Below, one piece after another: positions 43,457 through 53,144 of a stretch of 64,000 bases of DNA. The stretch spans positions 806,001 through 870,000 of the forward strand of contig CAVWKW010000003.1 in assembly GCA_963755705.1 (NCBI GenBank). Direction: 5' to 3'. The stretch is from JBARDN01 sp963755705. Its GTDB lineage: Bacteria > Desulfobacterota > Binatia > Binatales > Binataceae. Numbering within the stretch: the stretch's first letter is position 1; the number at the start of each line of letters is the position of its first letter. The translations under genes were made by a program, and so were the position numbers. The notes under the pieces were generated by a model, which did no database searches, was not told where the DNA came from, and saw nothing but the letters and a program-made list of their open reading frames with translations.

Positions 43457-45490
43457 TCACCGCTTGAGTAGTTCGAGCGCGTGGGCGACGACGTTTTCGA
43501 CCGTGAAGCCGAAATGCTTCATGACCTCCGCCGACGGCCCCGAGGCTCCAAAGGTCGTCATCCCGACGACGCTGCCGTCGAGCCCGACCCATTGGTACCA
43601 ACTCATCGGCACACCGGCTTCGATCGCCAGGCGCTTGCGATTCGCAGGAGGAAGCACCGAATCGCGATAGCTCGCGTCCTGTTTCTCGAACAGCTCGAAG
43701 CTCGGCATCGAGACCACGCGCACCGCACGTCCCTGCTTTTCGAGCTGCTCCTTGGCGCCGAGCGCGAGCTGCACTTCGGAACCCGTCGCGAGCAGGAGAA
43801 TCTCCGGCGCCTTGCCCGCGGTCTCCGCCAGCACGTAGGCGCCACGCGCGAGGCCGCTGGCCGGCGCGGTCTTGCTGCGATCGATCGTCGGAACCTTCTG
43901 CCGTGAGAGCGCCAGCAACACCGGTCCGCCCTTATGCTTCATCGCGGCGCGCCATGCCTCCGCGGCCTCATTGGCGTCGCCGGGACGAATCACGACCAGA
44001 TTCGGAATCGCGCGCATCGCCGTGAGTTGCTCGACCGGCTCGTGCGTGGGACCGTCCTCGCCGACTCCGATCGAATCGTGAGTGAAGACGAATACCACAT
44101 GGATTCCCATGAGTGCGGCCAGCCGGATCGACGCGCGGCAATAGTCGGTGAACACGAAGAACGATGAGCCGTAAGAAACGAACCCACCGTGCAGCGCGAT
44201 TCCGTTCAGGATCGAGCACATCCCATGCTCGCGGATTCCGAAATGGAGATTGCGGCCCGCGTAATTTCCTTTCTCGAAGCTGCCGCCGTCTTTTACATCG
44301 GTGAAGGTCGATTCATTCAAATCCGCCGACCCGCCGAAGAGTCCCCACATCTTCGCCGTGATCGCTGCCTCCGCCTTGGACGCAGATTCGCGCGTCGCGA
44401 GGTTATCAGCAGGAGTGAAGACCGGTAGCGCAGCGTCCCAGCCCTTTGGCAATTCGCCGCTTAGCATCCCGGTGAATTCGGCGGCCTCTGATGCGCTCGC
44501 CTTGGTCCAGCCCTTGAAGCGCTCGTTCCAGTCTTTCTCGAATGCTTCCCCGCGCTCGACGCAGCGGCGGAACTCGGTCAGCGCCTGGTCTGGGACATAG
44601 AATGCCGGCTCGACCGGCCATCCGTAAAATTCCTTGGTCAGCTTCACCTCTTCGACCCCGAGCGCGTTGCTGTGCGCCTTCGGAGTTCCCTGGCGATGCG
44701 GGCTGCCGTAGCCGATTATCGAGCGCACCCGGATGAGCGAAGGCCGCCCGGTCTCCGCGATTCCGTTTTCGATCGCGGCCGACAGCGCGCCGAGATCGTT
44801 GGCGTCTTCGACCACCTGCGTATGCCAGCCGTACGCGTCGAAGCGCTTGCATACATCTTCGGAAAACGACAAGTCGGTGTACCCGTCGATCGTGACGTGA
44901 TTGTCGTCGTAGAGATAAACGATATTGCCGAGTCCCAGATGTCCCGCGATCGACGCGGCCTCGCTCGCCACCCCTTCCATCAGATCGCCGTCGCTCACGA
45001 TCGCGAACACGCGATGCTTGAACAACTCGCCTGCGCCTTTTCCAAACCGCGCATCGATATGCTTGGCCGCTATCGCCATCCCGACTCCGTTGCCGAAGCC
45101 CTGCCCGAGAGGTCCCGTCGTGGTCTCGACTCCCACCGTATGCGGATGCTCCGGATGCCCCGGCGTCAGGCTGCCGAGCTGGCGAAAGCGCTTGATCTCG
45201 TCGAGCGAGAGCGCGTAGCCCGAAAGATAGAGCAGCGCGTACAGCAGCATCGAGCCGTGCCCGGCCGAGAGCACAAAGCGGTCGCGCCCGAACCATTTAG
45301 GATTCTTCGGGTTGTGGCGCATGAAGCGCGTCCACAGCAGATACGCCGCCGGCGCCATCCCCATCGGCAGGCCGCAATGCCCTGAGTTCGCTTTCTGAAC
45401 CGCGTCGATCGTGAGGACGCGGATGGAATTTATGCAGAGCTCGTCGAGTTGAGTCCGATCAATTTTGATATCGGCTGCGGATGCCACCAT
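43457..45490 (-). CDS. tkt: Transketolase
   Basis: A 677-residue thiamine-diphosphate enzyme. The TPP site shows SDGDLMEGVASEAASIAGHL with N in YDDNHVTIDG. NSGHCGLPMGMAPAAYLLW and GHPEHP are the N-terminal signatures. THDSIGVGEDGPTHEPVEQL and FGASG near the C-terminus belong to the Pyr and C domains. It interconverts sugar phosphates in the non-oxidative pentose-phosphate or Calvin pathway. It is transcribed leftward like pgl, from which it is separated by the restriction-modification insertion. Confidence 0.96.
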   Translation of the reverse strand: MVASAADIKIDRTQLDELCINSIRVLTIDAVQKANSGHCGLPMGMAPAAYLLWTRFMRHNPKNPKWFGRDRFVLSAGHGSMLLYALLYLSGYALSLDEIKRFRQLGSLTPGHPEHPHTVGVETTTGPLGQGFGNGVGMAIAAKHIDARFGKGAGELFKHRVFAIVSDGDLMEGVASEAASIAGHLGLGNIVYLYDDNHVTIDGYTDLSFSEDVCKRFDAYGWHTQVVEDANDLGALSAAIENGIAETGRPSLIRVRSIIGYGSPHRQGTPKAHSNALGVEEVKLTKEFYGWPVEPAFYVPDQALTEFRRCVERGEAFEKDWNERFKGWTKASASEAAEFTGMLSGELPKGWDAALPVFTPADNLATRESASKAEAAITAKMWGLFGGSADLNESTFTDVKDGGSFEKGNYAGRNLHFGIREHGMCSILNGIALHGGFVSYGSSFFVFTDYCRASIRLAALMGIHVVFVFTHDSIGVGEDGPTHEPVEQLTAMRAIPNLVVIRPGDANEAAEAWRAAMKHKGGPVLLALSRQKVPTIDRSKTAPASGLARGAYVLAETAGKAPEILLLATGSEVQLALGAKEQLEKQGRAVRVVSMPSFELFEKQDASYRDSVLPPANRKRLAIEAGVPMSWYQWVGLDGSVVGMTTFGASGPSAEVMKHFGFTVENVVAHALELLKR

Positions 45491-45574
45491 ATTTCTCCAC
45501 GGTCAAAGGACAAGTTTTTCAAACATAGAAATAATCAGTCAGACCGGCCAGGCTCGATACGTTGGCGCGTGCCG

Positions 45575-45949
45575 CTACCATTGATTATCGTTGCCGCCGT
45601 CTTTGCTGGTGTCGCCCGCCTTGCGGCGCATCAGGCTCACAGCACCCTTGGCTTCGCCCTTGTCGCCGAACGACATCGCGGCGGCGAAGCGTTCTGCGAT
45701 CGCGCGCATCATCGCGCCCTCGGCCGGATCGAGCTCTGCGCCAAGCCCCGCCAGCCGCTCCATCGCGCGCCGAATCGCCGCGATCGCCGCCGGCATATCG
45801 CCCCGATCGCGCATCGCGACCGCGTTGCGCAGCCCCTCGCGCACTTCCGCGATTGCGGGACGCGCGGCGGGACCAATCACGATCTCCAGTTCACCCAGGC
45901 TGTCGGCGAGCTTCAAAAACGAATCAATCGCGGCGGCATTCTCACTCAC
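45575..45949 (-). CDS. Small alpha-helical protein, unknown
   Basis: A 124-residue cytoplasmic protein, all-helical in appearance (MSENAAAIDSFLKLADSLGE, AAIAAIRRAMERLAGLGAEL), with a polar tail ending KAGDTSKDGGNDNQW. It sits 84 bp upstream of tkt on the same strand, possibly in one unit. Divergent from fabF. No family recognised. Confidence 0.55.
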   Translation of the reverse strand: MSENAAAIDSFLKLADSLGELEIVIGPAARPAIAEVREGLRNAVAMRDRGDMPAAIAAIRRAMERLAGLGAELDPAEGAMMRAIAERFAAAMSFGDKGEAKGAVSLMRRKAGDTSKDGGNDNQW

Positions 45950-46102
45950 ATCGCAATTGTTTCATTTGTGCGCGTTCGCGTTCAAGTTAAGCGTTGCGGA
46001 AACCCACCTGACGATACGCCCGGCCACGTACTTTTCCTCGATCGTGATTTGGTCCATGATGAATGAGAATCGCCCACGGAGGATGCTAGGGCATCGATAA
46101 CG

Positions 46103-47353
46103 ATGAGAAAGATACTGGATCGCCGCGTGGTGGTCACGGGAAGCGGCCTGGTGACCCCGATTGGAATCGGAATCGAAGACAACTGGGATTCCCTGATGCA
46201 TGCGCGTTCGGGGATCGGCCCAATCACGCGCTTCGACGCCTCGCAGTTCACCGCCCGGATCGCCGGCGAGGTCAAGGGATTCGTCCCCGAGGACTGGATC
46301 GAAAAGCGCGACGTCAAGAAGATGGATCTTTTCATCCAGTACGCCGTCGCCGCGAGCGAGCAAGCGATGCGCCAGTCGGGCTTCAAGATCACCGACGCGA
46401 ATGCCGACAATGTCGGCGTGCTGATCGGCAACGGGATCGGCGGCCTGTGCACGATCGAGGAGTATCACAAGCAGTTCCTCGCCACCGGCCTCAAGCACAT
46501 CACGCCGTTTTTCATCCCGAAACTTATCTCGAACCTCGCCTGCGGACAGATCTCGATTCGCTACGGCGCACGCGGCGTCAGCTTCACCACCACCAGCGCC
46601 TGCGCTTCCGGCAGCCATGCGATCGGCGAGGCCTATCGCATGATCAGGCTTGGCTACCTTGACGCCGCAATCGCGGGCGGCTCGGAAGCCGCGCTGACCG
46701 CCCTCGGTGTCGGCGGCTTTTGCGTGATGCGCGCGCTATCGACCCGCAACGACGCGCCCGAGAAGGCCAGCCGTCCGTTCGACAAGGATCGCGACGGCTT
46801 CGTGATGTCGGAAGGCGCGGCCGCTCTGATTCTCGAAGATCGCGACGCCGCGCTCGCGCGCGGAGCGAACATCATGGCCGAGATCGTCGGCTACGCCGCC
46901 AACTCCGACGCCTATCACATCACCTCGCCCTCTCCCGAAGGCCGCGGCGCAGCGCGATGCATGCAAATGTGCCTCGAAGAGAACGACCTTGATCCCAACG
47001 AGGTCGATTATATCAACGCCCACGGCACTTCGACCGAACAGGGCGATATCGCGGAGACCCAGGCGGTCAAGAAAGTTTTCGGCGAGCGCGCCGTCAAGGT
47101 TCCCATCAGCTCGACCAAGTCGATGACCGGGCACACGCTCGGCGCTGCGGGCGCGATCGAATCGGTCTACACGATTTTGGCGATCCAGCGCGGGATGATC
47201 CCGCCGACCATCAACCAGGAGCATCCCGACCCCGAGTGCGACCTGGACTACGTGCCCAATCAAGCCCGGCCCGCAAAGATTCGCATCGCGCTCAACAACT
47301 CGTTCGGGTTCGGCGGCACCAATACGACGCTTGCCTTCCGGCCGGCGGTTTAG
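46103..47353 (+). CDS. fabF: 3-oxoacyl-[ACP] synthase II
   Basis: A 416-residue beta-ketoacyl synthase. Its nucleophile is Cys167 in TTTSACASGSHAIGEAY. The two histidines are in NAHGTSTEQGD and STKSMTGHTLGAAG. The active-site gate, NNSFGFGGTNTTLAF, ends the protein. RVVVTGSGLVTPIG at the N-terminus is standard. It elongates acyl-ACP chains in fatty-acid synthesis. It is followed 12 bp later by a FabH-type gene without fabD, fabG or acpP nearby, so it may serve a specialised chain (secondary lipid or polyketide-like) rather than the core pathway. Confidence 0.94.
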   Translation: MRKILDRRVVVTGSGLVTPIGIGIEDNWDSLMHARSGIGPITRFDASQFTARIAGEVKGFVPEDWIEKRDVKKMDLFIQYAVAASEQAMRQSGFKITDANADNVGVLIGNGIGGLCTIEEYHKQFLATGLKHITPFFIPKLISNLACGQISIRYGARGVSFTTTSACASGSHAIGEAYRMIRLGYLDAAIAGGSEAALTALGVGGFCVMRALSTRNDAPEKASRPFDKDRDGFVMSEGAAALILEDRDAALARGANIMAEIVGYAANSDAYHITSPSPEGRGAARCMQMCLEENDLDPNEVDYINAHGTSTEQGDIAETQAVKKVFGERAVKVPISSTKSMTGHTLGAAGAIESVYTILAIQRGMIPPTINQEHPDPECDLDYVPNQARPAKIRIALNNSFGFGGTNTTLAFRPAV

Positions 47354-47365
47354 GTTTTTTCCCAC

Positions 47366-48343
47366 ATGGGTTCCAGAATTATTGCGACCGGGCGCGCCCT
47401 GCCGCGCACTCCCGTTTCCAACCAGGATCTCGAACGCTTCATCGAGACCTCCGACGAATGGATTCGCTCGCGCACCGGAATCGGCCAGCGCTACACCATG
47501 CGCTCGGGCGAGTCGCTGGCGGAGATCGCGCTGAACGCAAGCCGGATCGCGCTCGAGCGCGCCAGCCTCAAGCCGAAAGACCTCGACGCGATCATCGTCG
47601 GCACCGTGTCCTCCGAGTTCGCGTTCCCTTCCTTCGCATGCCAGGTGCAAAACCTGCTCGGCGTCGATTCGATTCCCGCCTACGACGTTGCCGCCGCATG
47701 CTCGGGCTTCGTGTACGCACTCTCGGTCGCCGACGCGCACATGCGCGCGGGCGATTTCAGCAAGGTCTTGGTCATCGGCACCGACGCGCTCTCGACCTTC
47801 GTTGATTGGAACGACCGGCGAACCTCCGTGCTCTTTGGCGACGGCGCCGGCGCCGCAGTCCTGGTTTCCGAACCCGGACCACGCGGAGTGCTGGGAAGCC
47901 TGCTGCGCTCTTCGGGACAGCATTGGGGGTTGCTCTCGCTGCGTGCGACCGGAATCCGCTCGACGCTCGACGCAGAGGCGCGCCGCGACCCTGCCGACTC
48001 GATCAAGATGAAAGGTCCCGAGCTGTTCAAGATCGCGGTCAAGAGCATGGAGGAAGTCAGCCGCCAGGTTGCCGAGCGCGCGCACGTCAAGCTCGAGGAC
48101 GTGAACCTGGTGGTCGGTCATCAGGCCAACATGCGCATCATCAATGCGGTCGCGGAGCGGCTCGGCCTGCCGCCCGAAAAAGTCTTCATCAATATCGAAC
48201 GCTACGGAAACACCTCCGCCGCTTCAGTCCCGATCGCGCTGGACGAGGCGCTCGAGCAGGGCCGCATCCGCGACAACGACCTGGTGATGCTCAACGCGTG
48301 CGGCGGCGGCCTTACCTGGGGCGCGAACCTGCTGCGCTGGTAG
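47366..48343 (+). CDS. fabH: 3-oxoacyl-[ACP] synthase III
   Basis: A 325-residue initiating ketosynthase. The catalytic triad is Cys112 (YDVAAACSGFVYAL), His in VVGHQANMRIINAV and Asn in YGNTSAASVPIALDEAL. TSDEWIRSRTGIGQRY is the typical N-terminal signature. It condenses an acyl-CoA starter with malonyl-ACP. It forms a pair with fabF and is followed 21 bp later by an ArsA-like ATPase gene. The acyl-CoA specificity is unknown. Confidence 0.94.
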   Translation: MGSRIIATGRALPRTPVSNQDLERFIETSDEWIRSRTGIGQRYTMRSGESLAEIALNASRIALERASLKPKDLDAIIVGTVSSEFAFPSFACQVQNLLGVDSIPAYDVAAACSGFVYALSVADAHMRAGDFSKVLVIGTDALSTFVDWNDRRTSVLFGDGAGAAVLVSEPGPRGVLGSLLRSSGQHWGLLSLRATGIRSTLDAEARRDPADSIKMKGPELFKIAVKSMEEVSRQVAERAHVKLEDVNLVVGHQANMRIINAVAERLGLPPEKVFINIERYGNTSAASVPIALDEALEQGRIRDNDLVMLNACGGGLTWGANLLRW

Positions 48344-48364
48344 CCGGGCTTAGTCTCAGCGATC

Positions 48365-49285
48365 ATGCCCGCCGACCTGCCCGACCGGCGCGTAACCTTC
48401 ATCCTCGGCAAGGGCGGCGTTGGAAAAACCACGCTCGCCGCCGCGCTGGCTTTGGCGCGCGCCAACGCCGGGGCGCACACCCTGCTGATCGAGACCGACG
48501 CGCGCGCACCGATGGCGACGGCGCTCGGCGTCGAGCGCTCCTACAGTCCGGTCGAAGCCGCGCCCAACCTGTTCACGATGCTGCTCGACGGCGGCCACGC
48601 GCTCGAGGAATACCTGGCGATGGTGGTGCCGGGACGCATGCTGTTGCGCGCGGTGTTCGCGAGCCGGCTGTACCAATTCTTTGTGCAGGCCGCGCCGGGA
48701 CTGCGCGAGCTGGTGATGCTCGGCAAAATCTATTACGAGAGCGGACGCAAGGAGCGCCGCCGCAACCTCTGGGATTCGATTATCGTCGATGCTCCTTCCA
48801 GCGGGCAGGCGCTCGCCCTGCTGCGCATGCCGACCGCGGCGCGCGCGACTTTTCGCCAGAGCGTGGTCGGCAACGAAGCCGCCAATATCGGCAAATGGCT
48901 GCGCGACCGCGACACCTGCGCCATCGTCGAGGTCACCACCGCCGACTCGCTCGCGATGTCCGAGGTGCTCGAGATGCACGCGACGCTGAGCGGGATGCAG
49001 CTTGCGCCCTCTCGGGTGTTCTTCAATCGCCTGGCCTCGGTCGATTTTGATTCCGCCGATGTCGCCGCGATGCTCGGTGGCCATCCCAAAGCGGGCGATT
49101 CCCGCTCCCGCGCCCATCTGGCCGAAATCGCGCTGGCCGAGATTGCCCGCGCCGCCCATTCGCGTGCCGCGCTCGCGCGCGCCCGCCGCGAAACCGGAAC
49201 CCCGGTTCTCGAAATACCCGAACTTCCCGATCTGCACGGCCGCGATTTAATAAATGCACTTGCTTCGTTTATGGCTTCTCCGTGA
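48365..49285 (+). CDS. ArsA/Get3-like P-loop ATPase
   Basis: A 306-residue deviant-Walker ATPase: FILGKGGVGKTTLAAALALA, LLIETDARAPMATALG (switch I) and DSIIVDAPSSGQALALLR (switch II-like Asp). EVTTADSLAMSEVLEM and VFFNRLAS are further ArsA-family features. There are no arsenite-binding cysteines, and no arsB or arsD nearby, so an arsenic role is unlikely. A soluble chaperone-like role is more plausible. It is the third gene of the fabF-fabH unit. Confidence 0.87.
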   Translation: MPADLPDRRVTFILGKGGVGKTTLAAALALARANAGAHTLLIETDARAPMATALGVERSYSPVEAAPNLFTMLLDGGHALEEYLAMVVPGRMLLRAVFASRLYQFFVQAAPGLRELVMLGKIYYESGRKERRRNLWDSIIVDAPSSGQALALLRMPTAARATFRQSVVGNEAANIGKWLRDRDTCAIVEVTTADSLAMSEVLEMHATLSGMQLAPSRVFFNRLASVDFDSADVAAMLGGHPKAGDSRSRAHLAEIALAEIARAAHSRAALARARRETGTPVLEIPELPDLHGRDLINALASFMASP

Positions 49286-49392
49286 ATATGGATTCAGCGC
49301 GGCATCCACCTTGCGGGGATGACCGGACCAAAGTGTAGCGCTGCTGCCCGCCGGGTTCGGAGAGCCGCCCTAATTGTTCGACGGGGAAACGG

Positions 49393-49698
49393 ATGAAACT
49401 GCATCACTTGTCTATCCTTGCATTAACCGGATGGTTCATGGTCGTGGCTCCCGCGCCCAATGCGATCGGAAAATTCGACGTCGGAGCGCCAATCTCAAAA
49501 TGGACCGTGCGCTCGACCATGTTCCGCACCGAGCGCGATTGCGAATCGTATCGCGCCCGCGCCGCATCGCACGGACTCGAAATTCAGCCTAACGCCGATC
49601 AGTTTGTGACCGACGACGAGCTGGGCAAGCCGATCGTTCCCAAGTCGGCCTCGCGATGCGTTGACGCCGGAAAGCCTTCGATCGATCTTCCCGGCTAG
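49393..49698 (+). CDS. Small secreted protein, unknown
   Basis: A 101-residue protein with an N-terminal hydrophobic signal (LHHLSILALTGWFMVVAPA). The mature part has two Cys (RDCESY and SRCVDA), a likely disulfide pair, and a proline-rich end. It starts with ATG at 49393. It lies between the ArsA-like gene and the mutase. No family recognised. Confidence 0.6.
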   Translation: MKLHHLSILALTGWFMVVAPAPNAIGKFDVGAPISKWTVRSTMFRTERDCESYRARAASHGLEIQPNADQFVTDDELGKPIVPKSASRCVDAGKPSIDLPG

Positions 49699-49763
49699 CG
49701 AAACTGGCGCGCTGGAATTCGCGCGGATTCGCAAATACCCTTGGCTGTGAGGTATCCGCGAGC

Positions 49764-51701
49764 ATGAGCGAGGCCGAGCGCAATAACCAGCGCGTGCGCG
49801 AACCCTGGATTATCAGGACCTACGCCGGATTCGGTGACGCGCGCCAAGCCAACTCGCGCTTTCACCAGAATCTCAAGGCGGGCCAGCGCGGCCTCTCGAT
49901 CGCCTTCGATCTCCCCACCCAAAACGGCTACGACCCCGACGCTCCGGTCGCCACGGGCGAAGTCGGCAAGGCCGGCGTCTCGATCTGCCACTGGCAGGAC
50001 ATGGAGGCGCTGTTCGAGGGAATTCCGCTCGCCCAGATCAACACCTCGATGACGATCAATGCGACCGCGCCGTTCCTGCTCGCGCTCTACCTGGTCGTCG
50101 CGGAGAAGCACGGCGCGCCGTGGACGGAACTGCGCGGGACCACCCAGAACGATCTGATGAAAGAATTCGTCGCGCGCGGCACCTCGATCTTCGACCCGGA
50201 AATGTCGTTCCGGCTCTCGACCGAACTAATCAAGTTCGCGGTCGAGCGCGTCCCGAACTGGAACCCGATCAACTGCTGCGGCTACCACTACATGGAAAGC
50301 GGCGCCGGCCCGGCCGAGGAGATCGGCTACGCCTTCGGCAATGCGATGCTGCTCCTCGACGCGCTGCGCGAAAATATCGCGCCCGCGGCGTTCGAGCAGA
50401 CCGTGCGCCGCATTTCGTTCTTCATCAACAGCGGTATCGAGCTGGTGCCGGAGATCTGCAAAATCCGCGCGTACTTCAGCCTCTGGCGCGAGCTGTGCCA
50501 TTCCGAGTACGGCATCGACGAAGTCGCCTTCCGCGCCGGATGCCAGGTGCGCTCGCTCTCGCTCACCGAGCAGCAGCCCGAGGTCAATATCATCCGCATC
50601 GCCTACGAGGCGCTGCCGGTCACGATCTCCGCGGCGGCGCGCGTCAACGCTTTGCAGTTACCCGGCTTCCGCGAGGCGATGGCGCTGCCCGATCAGGCCG
50701 AGCAAACCCTGTCGCTGCGCACGCAGCAGGTGCTGATGCATGAAACCGGCATCACGAAATACGGCGACATCTTCGCGGGCAGCAAAGTAATCGAGGGTCT
50801 CACTGCCGAAATTTCGCAACGCGCGCGGACGATCGCGACGGAATTGCGCACCGCCGGTTACTCGCGCTCGATCGGGATCGTCGCCGGAGAACTGACGCGC
50901 GCACTCGCCGAGCGCCAGCGCAAACTCGAAACCGGCGAGATCGTACAGGTCGGCGTCAACTCATTTCTGGGCGAGATCGGACTGATCGGACTGGCGGCCG
51001 AAAGCGCCGACAATTCTGAAGACGGCGCGCAGGCCTCGATCGAAAAAGATCGCGTTAACGCGATCGCGCGCTGGCGCAAGCATCGCGACAACGCCGCCGT
51101 CGCGAGCGCTGGCGATGCGCTCGCGCGCGCCGCCGCCGCAAAGCAACCGACGATGGAGGCCACGCTCGCGCTGGCGCGCGCGGGCGGCACCGTCGGCGAA
51201 TGGACCGACGCGATCGTGCGCGCCAGCCACGGCCGCTACACCCCGCCGATCCTCGAAGCGCGCGGCGCGGTCGCCTCGTTTTCGATCGCTCATGCGCCGC
51301 GCAAGATGAAAATCGCGCTCGGCAAAGCCGGCCTCGACGGACATATCAACGCGGTCAAGCTGCTGGCGCATGCCTGCATGCAGGCCGGGATGGAAGTGGT
51401 GCTGGCGGGCTTCAAACAGACCGCGGCCCAGATGGTCGAAACGGCGCTCCAGGAAGACGTGGACGTGCTCGCGATTTCGAGCCTGGCCGGAGCGCACATG
51501 GCGATCGCGCGCGACGCCCTTGCGATACTGCATCGGCGCGGCGCCGGCGACGTCCGTGTCGTGATGGGCGGTATCATTCCCGAACCCGACCGCGCGCGCC
51601 TGGTTGTGATGGGGGTGCGGGCGGTCTTCACGCCCAAGGACTCGAACCTGGCCGAAATCGTCGGACAGATTGCGGCGCTGGGACCTCGCGCGCAAATATA
51701 A
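49764..51701 (+). CDS. Cobalamin-dependent acyl-CoA mutase, MeaA/ethylmalonyl-CoA-mutase-like
   Basis: A 645-residue fusion of the mutase TIM-barrel and the B12-binding domain. The substrate-facing motif is IAFDLPTQNGYDPDAPV, with EVGKAGVSI after it; PTQxGYD fits MeaA/ethylmalonyl-CoA mutase better than the THRGY of methylmalonyl-CoA mutase. The active-site WIIRTYAGFG and QINTSMTINATAPF are present. In the B12 domain the lower-ligand motif is DGHINA near residue 525; the expected DxHxxG has Ala for the last Gly. It rearranges ethylmalonyl-CoA or a related acyl-CoA. No epimerase or MeaB-like chaperone lies close by. Confidence 0.88.
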   Translation: MSEAERNNQRVREPWIIRTYAGFGDARQANSRFHQNLKAGQRGLSIAFDLPTQNGYDPDAPVATGEVGKAGVSICHWQDMEALFEGIPLAQINTSMTINATAPFLLALYLVVAEKHGAPWTELRGTTQNDLMKEFVARGTSIFDPEMSFRLSTELIKFAVERVPNWNPINCCGYHYMESGAGPAEEIGYAFGNAMLLLDALRENIAPAAFEQTVRRISFFINSGIELVPEICKIRAYFSLWRELCHSEYGIDEVAFRAGCQVRSLSLTEQQPEVNIIRIAYEALPVTISAAARVNALQLPGFREAMALPDQAEQTLSLRTQQVLMHETGITKYGDIFAGSKVIEGLTAEISQRARTIATELRTAGYSRSIGIVAGELTRALAERQRKLETGEIVQVGVNSFLGEIGLIGLAAESADNSEDGAQASIEKDRVNAIARWRKHRDNAAVASAGDALARAAAAKQPTMEATLALARAGGTVGEWTDAIVRASHGRYTPPILEARGAVASFSIAHAPRKMKIALGKAGLDGHINAVKLLAHACMQAGMEVVLAGFKQTAAQMVETALQEDVDVLAISSLAGAHMAIARDALAILHRRGAGDVRVVMGGIIPEPDRARLVVMGVRAVFTPKDSNLAEIVGQIAALGPRAQI

Positions 51702-51750
51702 TCTTAAGCCACGTCGCCGAAGTCTCATCCGGCCCGAGGGAAAACCACCC

Positions 51751-52251
51751 ATGTCGATCCGCATCCTGAAGACCCGCATCCTGAAGCCAATTTCCGCCGC
51801 GATCGTTCTGACGGCGATCGCCCTGTGCGCGCCCGCCCATGCCGGCGAGCCGCGTCCATGGCTATGCCGCGACAAGCCGGTATTCTCCTCCGAGCACATG
51901 ATGAACTACGACCTTTCCGCCCGCGCCGGCCTGCAATGGCAGATTTTCTTCATGACTTACGATCCCAACTCCGCCCACGACGGCTTCGAAATAACCGACT
52001 CGAAAGAAGTAGGCCTCCGCGGCGTAACCCAGACCGGCAAGCTCTCCCCCGGCCGCTATTTCACGGCCGCGATGTACCGTCAGAGCGCGGGCGTATGGGT
52101 ATGTCACAAATACTCGCGCCTGCAACCAAGCCCCAAAGGTATAGTCGCCAACATCTGCTACGGCCGCCAGGAACCCACCTGCCTCGTGACGCTAACAGTA
52201 AAAGACAACCTCTCCATAATGGCCCCAGTAGTCCCCGTCCCCATGCCCTGA
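51751..52251 (+). CDS. Secreted protein, unknown
   Basis: A 166-residue exported protein: the signal ends ALCAPAHA-GEP. The mature part has Trp- and Cys-containing segments (PWLCRDKPVFSSEHM, VWVCHKYSRL, NICYGRQEPTCLVTLTV), a possible disulfide-stabilised beta domain. GGGAAAACCACCC is upstream of the ATG at 51751. It is followed by a terminator at 52275. No family recognised. Confidence 0.68.
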   Translation: MSIRILKTRILKPISAAIVLTAIALCAPAHAGEPRPWLCRDKPVFSSEHMMNYDLSARAGLQWQIFFMTYDPNSAHDGFEITDSKEVGLRGVTQTGKLSPGRYFTAAMYRQSAGVWVCHKYSRLQPSPKGIVANICYGRQEPTCLVTLTVKDNLSIMAPVVPVPMP

Positions 52252-52274
52252 CCAGTCAGTTACACATTAAGTAC

Positions 52275-52300
52275 GGCGGATTTTAATCCGCCTCTTTGTT
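52275..52300 (+). terminator. Rho-independent terminator
   Basis: GGCGGATT (52275-52282) pairs perfectly with AATCCGCC (52285-52292) and is followed by TCTTTGTT. It lies 24 bp after the secreted-protein stop and marks the right end of the housekeeping block. Confidence 0.75.
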
Positions 52301-52367
52301 GCGGACACCTCGCCCTGAAAGGGAGAGGCCAGGTAAGCGGCCCGAAGATTGTGGGACTCGTCGCCTA

Positions 52368-53144
52368 ATGACAATCGAAATCCACAAGCCCTACCAGGTG
52401 TATCTTGATGACAGCACCCAAGATCGCCATGGCCAAAAAGTCGTAGCGATAACCGGCTATCTCGCGACCGTCGAAGCGTGGTTGAAATTTGAGGATGATT
52501 GGCGAGGCGTGCTCAGGCGCGGGCCGTTCCCATATTTTCATGCAACCGATTTTCTCGCGCGTCAGCCGCCGTTCAATAACGGTTGGTCTGACGCGGAACG
52601 AAACGAGTTCACGGAACGCATAACGGTGACGGCTTCTGGATATCCAACATTGGGAATCGGATGTGCCATCATTTGCGATGAATACGAGCGCGCTTTTCCT
52701 ACGGATATATCTGAAGAGTGGAAAGACCCGCGTCTATTTGCCCTGTTCGGGCTGCTCTGCTTGTTATCTGGAACAACAGACAAGAAGAATACTCGCTTTA
52801 CTTTTCCGCAGCCGTTGCATTTTTTGGTCGAGCGACAGAAGCATTTTGTGGGCAACGCAATCGAATTGTTTTATGCCTATAAAGATAAAATGGACAAGGA
52901 ACATCGGTTTGCTGATATAGCGCATGGTTCCAGAGAAGAGTATCTGCCTCTCCAGGCAGCGGACCTGTTAGTTTACGAAACCACGCGAAAACTGGTTGAA
53001 CAAATTCATGATCCTCATGCGACGATGCGAAAGCCGTTCGGCAATTTGGCACGAAAAGGTAATCTTGTACTCCTCGATCTCCCCGAAGATATGTTGAGAA
53101 AATATGTTGAATTGCTGCGCGAAGAGAGACTAGGGACCGCCTGA
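52368..53144 (+). CDS. DUF3800 domain protein
   Basis: A 258-residue protein. It opens YQVYLDDSTQDRHGQKVVAI with acidic residues after the first strand, and has PYFHATDFLARQPPF and EEYLPLQAADLLVYETTRKL, the two other acidic clusters of the DUF3800 fold, which looks RNase H-like. The ATG at 52368 is chosen. G+C is clearly lower than in the surrounding genes, and the gene stands alone, suggesting transfer. DUF3800 genes are common on mobile elements and in defence regions, but the activity is unproven. Confidence 0.8.
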   Translation: MTIEIHKPYQVYLDDSTQDRHGQKVVAITGYLATVEAWLKFEDDWRGVLRRGPFPYFHATDFLARQPPFNNGWSDAERNEFTERITVTASGYPTLGIGCAIICDEYERAFPTDISEEWKDPRLFALFGLLCLLSGTTDKKNTRFTFPQPLHFLVERQKHFVGNAIELFYAYKDKMDKEHRFADIAHGSREEYLPLQAADLLVYETTRKLVEQIHDPHATMRKPFGNLARKGNLVLLDLPEDMLRKYVELLREERLGTA

